Positions 21,835 to 23,411 of a stretch of DNA of 23,411 nt are shown here, one piece after another. A program made the position numbers and the translations under genes. The notes under the pieces were generated by a model, which was not told the origin of the DNA, made no database searches, and was given only the letters and a program-made list of their open reading frames with translations. The stretch covers positions 1 through 23,411 of the forward strand of contig JACZVS010000003.1 of the NCBI GenBank assembly GCA_022572525.1. Direction: 5' to 3'. The DNA comes from Nanobdellota archaeon (GTDB lineage Archaea > Nanobdellota > Nanobdellia > Pacearchaeales > UBA12030). Within the stretch, counting starts at the first letter, position 1, and each line of letters starts with the position of its first letter.

Positions 21835-23212
21835 CAAGAGGGTTGTTAGCATTATTGTGTTGTTAGCATTATTTGTGCTGATATTCATCTCTTCAATAGT
21901 AGCAAGAACCTATCTTTTCGGGAATAATAGCTTGCCTGGAACAGAAGCTCACTTTAATATCAATAATGCAAAGGACATTTCAGAGTTCAGGAAGAATTTT
22001 GTTATAGAAGAAAGAGCGGTCTCAGAATTAATATGGCCTTTGCTTATAGCATTATTCTCGTTCATTTTTAGAATCCCCCTGGATGTTAGCACAATCCTTC
22101 TTTCATTACTGTTTGGAATATTTTCTGTAATTTTAATTTACTTCATTATAGACATAATTGGTTTTAAAAAGAAGAATCTTGCCATAGCCTTTTTTCTGAT
22201 ATCTCCTGTAACAATCTGGCTTTTTTCGACTTTCAGCAAATTCATTCCCGCTTTCTTTTTTTCTTTGCTTACACTTTACCTTCTTTTACTAGGAAAGACC
22301 GTAGCATCGCTTTTTACACTTGCAGTAACTTCACTTTTTGGGATTGTTAGTAGCCTCTCTGTCTTAACTTTCTCCGCCTTAAGTTTTAAAAAAGATTTTT
22401 GGAAATGGTTTTGGAAGGCCTTCTTGATTGTTTTTGTAATCAACCTTACTTTGTACTTTTTATTTCCTTTTACAGGAACATTTAATTTCAGCCTTAGCAA
22501 CTTTTTCTCTTTGTTTTTCTCACTTTCTCAATTCGGGATTAGTATATTTGCTTTCTTGCTAGCATTTATTGGAATCTTCGCTACATGGAAAGATAGAAAG
22601 CAGAGGAAAGAGTTATTCTTAATTTACATAGTCTTTGCTTTATTCTTTATCTTCTCTATGATCAACAAAGAATTCCTCTTTTTCTTTAGTCTTATCCTAA
22701 TCTTTTTAGGGGTAATTGGAGTTGTAAAACTTTTGGAAAGAAATTGGGCCTCTTCCATTATAAGGAATCTTACTCTTGGAATCTTGATAATCGGCTTACT
22801 TTTCCCATTAATTTCTACCCCTTTAAGAATTGCCTCTTCACAGCCAGAAAATTCACTTATCGACTCTTTAGATTTTCTGAAAGGTAGGGAAGATGGAGTA
22901 GTGTTAAGTGCAAATGAGAATGGGTACTGGATTAAGAGCTTTTCAGGAAAAGAGGCATTTGTCGATGAATTTAAGGTAAAGGTAAAGCCAGAGTTAAATG
23001 AAAAAGCTCTTAAATTTTTTAGGGAAAGGAATCTAGAAAAGTTAAGTGAAGGATTTGGAAATGAGGGTATAAGATATGTCTTCCTTGATTCAAAAACAAA
23101 ACAACTTTTTAGAACAGAAGATGAAGGAATACTCCTTCTTTTAAAACATACCGACAACTTTAGGAAGATCTATGATGAAGAGGGAATAGAAATTTGGGAG
23201 TTTATCAAATAA
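21803..23212 (+). CDS. Second GT-C-like membrane protein, paralogue of the previous gene
   Basis: 469 residues with the same plan as its upstream neighbour: about 10 helices then a soluble C-terminal domain with SANENGYWIKSFSGKEAFVDE and GIRYVFLD segments that align with the neighbour's. The first loop reads GTEAHFNIN; the Glu (Glu48) is kept, but the Asp next to it is replaced, so catalysis may be altered. The start overlaps the previous gene by 32 bases. An ATG at 21818 would shorten it by five residues; neither has a clear SD. Tandem duplication is likely. Confidence 0.75.
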   Translation: MKQKFMRLNVDKRVVSIIVLLALFVLIFISSIVARTYLFGNNSLPGTEAHFNINNAKDISEFRKNFVIEERAVSELIWPLLIALFSFIFRIPLDVSTILLSLLFGIFSVILIYFIIDIIGFKKKNLAIAFFLISPVTIWLFSTFSKFIPAFFFSLLTLYLLLLGKTVASLFTLAVTSLFGIVSSLSVLTFSALSFKKDFWKWFWKAFLIVFVINLTLYFLFPFTGTFNFSLSNFFSLFFSLSQFGISIFAFLLAFIGIFATWKDRKQRKELFLIYIVFALFFIFSMINKEFLFFFSLILIFLGVIGVVKLLERNWASSIIRNLTLGILIIGLLFPLISTPLRIASSQPENSLIDSLDFLKGREDGVVLSANENGYWIKSFSGKEAFVDEFKVKVKPELNEKALKFFRERNLEKLSEGFGNEGIRYVFLDSKTKQLFRTEDEGILLLLKHTDNFRKIYDEEGIEIWEFIK

Positions 23213-23215
23213 AAA

Positions 23216-23260
23216 TTTTTAAAAGCACACTTGCCTGTAAACATCAAAAGTAAAAAGGAG
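23216..23260 (+). promoter_or_regulatory. Promoter and SD of the GT2 gene
   Basis: TTTTTAAAAG (23216-23225) centred about 44 bp from the ATG at 23264, and SD GGAG (23257-23260) close to the start. The spacing matches the leadered surface genes at 17694 and 18483. Confidence 0.5.
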
Positions 23261-23263
23261 AAA

Positions 23264-23411
23264 ATGGCGTTGGAGAAATTACCTATTTATATTATTAATT
23301 ATATTGGCTTGTTTATAGCTTTTTTTTATTTACTGACTTTTTTTGAAGTTAAGAAAACAAAGAAGATTCAGCTAGGGAAAGTTCCTTCTCCTTCAATGAC
23401 AGTGATTATTC
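23264..23411 (+). CDS. Membrane glycosyltransferase family 2, 3'-truncated by window edge
   Basis: 49 codons visible. A transmembrane helix (LPIYIINYIGLFIAFFYLLT) is followed by a short basic loop and PSPSMTVII at the window end, the typical entry to the GT2 catalytic domain (PSVTVIIPAYNE in known members). The gene follows the two GT-C-like genes and fits a surface-polysaccharide locus. Only the N-terminus is present, so substrate and full domain plan are unknown. Confidence 0.7.
   Translation, partial: MALEKLPIYIINYIGLFIAFFYLLTFFEVKKTKKIQLGKVPSPSMTVII

Overview
The window is about 23.4 kb of AT-rich, gene-dense archaeal DNA. The archaeal markers are a class I lysyl-tRNA synthetase, Hjc, Cbf5 with a PUA-type tail, eL31, eL39, eS19, PDCD5, aRF1, a short histone-fold protein, and TATA boxes about 25-28 bp upstream of many start codons (leaderless transcripts). 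The small genes, the HTH/repeat protein, the pilin-like protein and the stand-alone NFACT-R suggest a DPANN lineage (Pacearchaeota/Woesearchaeota-like). That placement is inference from gene content, not a phylogeny.

Layout. 1-726: 3' part of serine hydroxymethyltransferase, meeting an alpha/beta hydrolase tail to tail. 1439-3453: a secreted beta-rich protein and, upstream of it, a membrane-anchored winged-helix protein. Between them lie a TATA box, helically spaced TGGAAC repeats and a GC-rich foldable leader. 3474-4606: Hjc, a thioredoxin-fold protein, and an unlisted 55-residue histone-fold gene with its own SD and terminator. 4694-7418: lysS, acylphosphatase and cbf5, tightly packed. 7419-7703: a gene-free stretch with a 16-nt match to cbf5. 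7704-8549: an HTH protein carrying seven 23-residue repeats. 8635-10927: a six-gene translation operon (NFACT-R, YhbY/CRM, eS19, PDCD5, eL39, eL31). The 58-codon eL39 gene is too short for ordinary ORF listings, and eL31 has a long Lys/Glu tail. 10928-10980: a very compact divergent promoter. 10981-11865: a lipoprotein. 11862-15174: cysS, a TIM-barrel isomerase-like gene, a pilin-like gene, a small anchored protein and tRNA-Phe(GAA). 15254-17623: valS. 17694-18649: a secreted fibre-like protein, then a frameshifted remnant with a similar promoter and leader. 18770-20402: aRF1 and ScpB. 20392-23411: two GT-C-like membrane proteins and the start of a membrane GT2, which look like a surface-glycan locus.

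Most of the window is translation machinery: three aminoacyl-tRNA synthetases, three ribosomal proteins, a release factor, a pseudouridine synthase, RNA-binding factors and a tRNA. Cell-surface genes are interspersed. Two start modes are visible. One is leaderless, with TATA about 26 bp from ATG. The other is leadered, with TATA about 44 bp from ATG and an SD. The leadered mode is used by the surface genes at 17694, 18483 and 23264. The most unusual items are the repeat/HTH protein, the one-component membrane regulator with its structured leader and repeats, the stand-alone NFACT-R in a ribosomal operon, and the variant active-site motifs in CysRS and ValRS.
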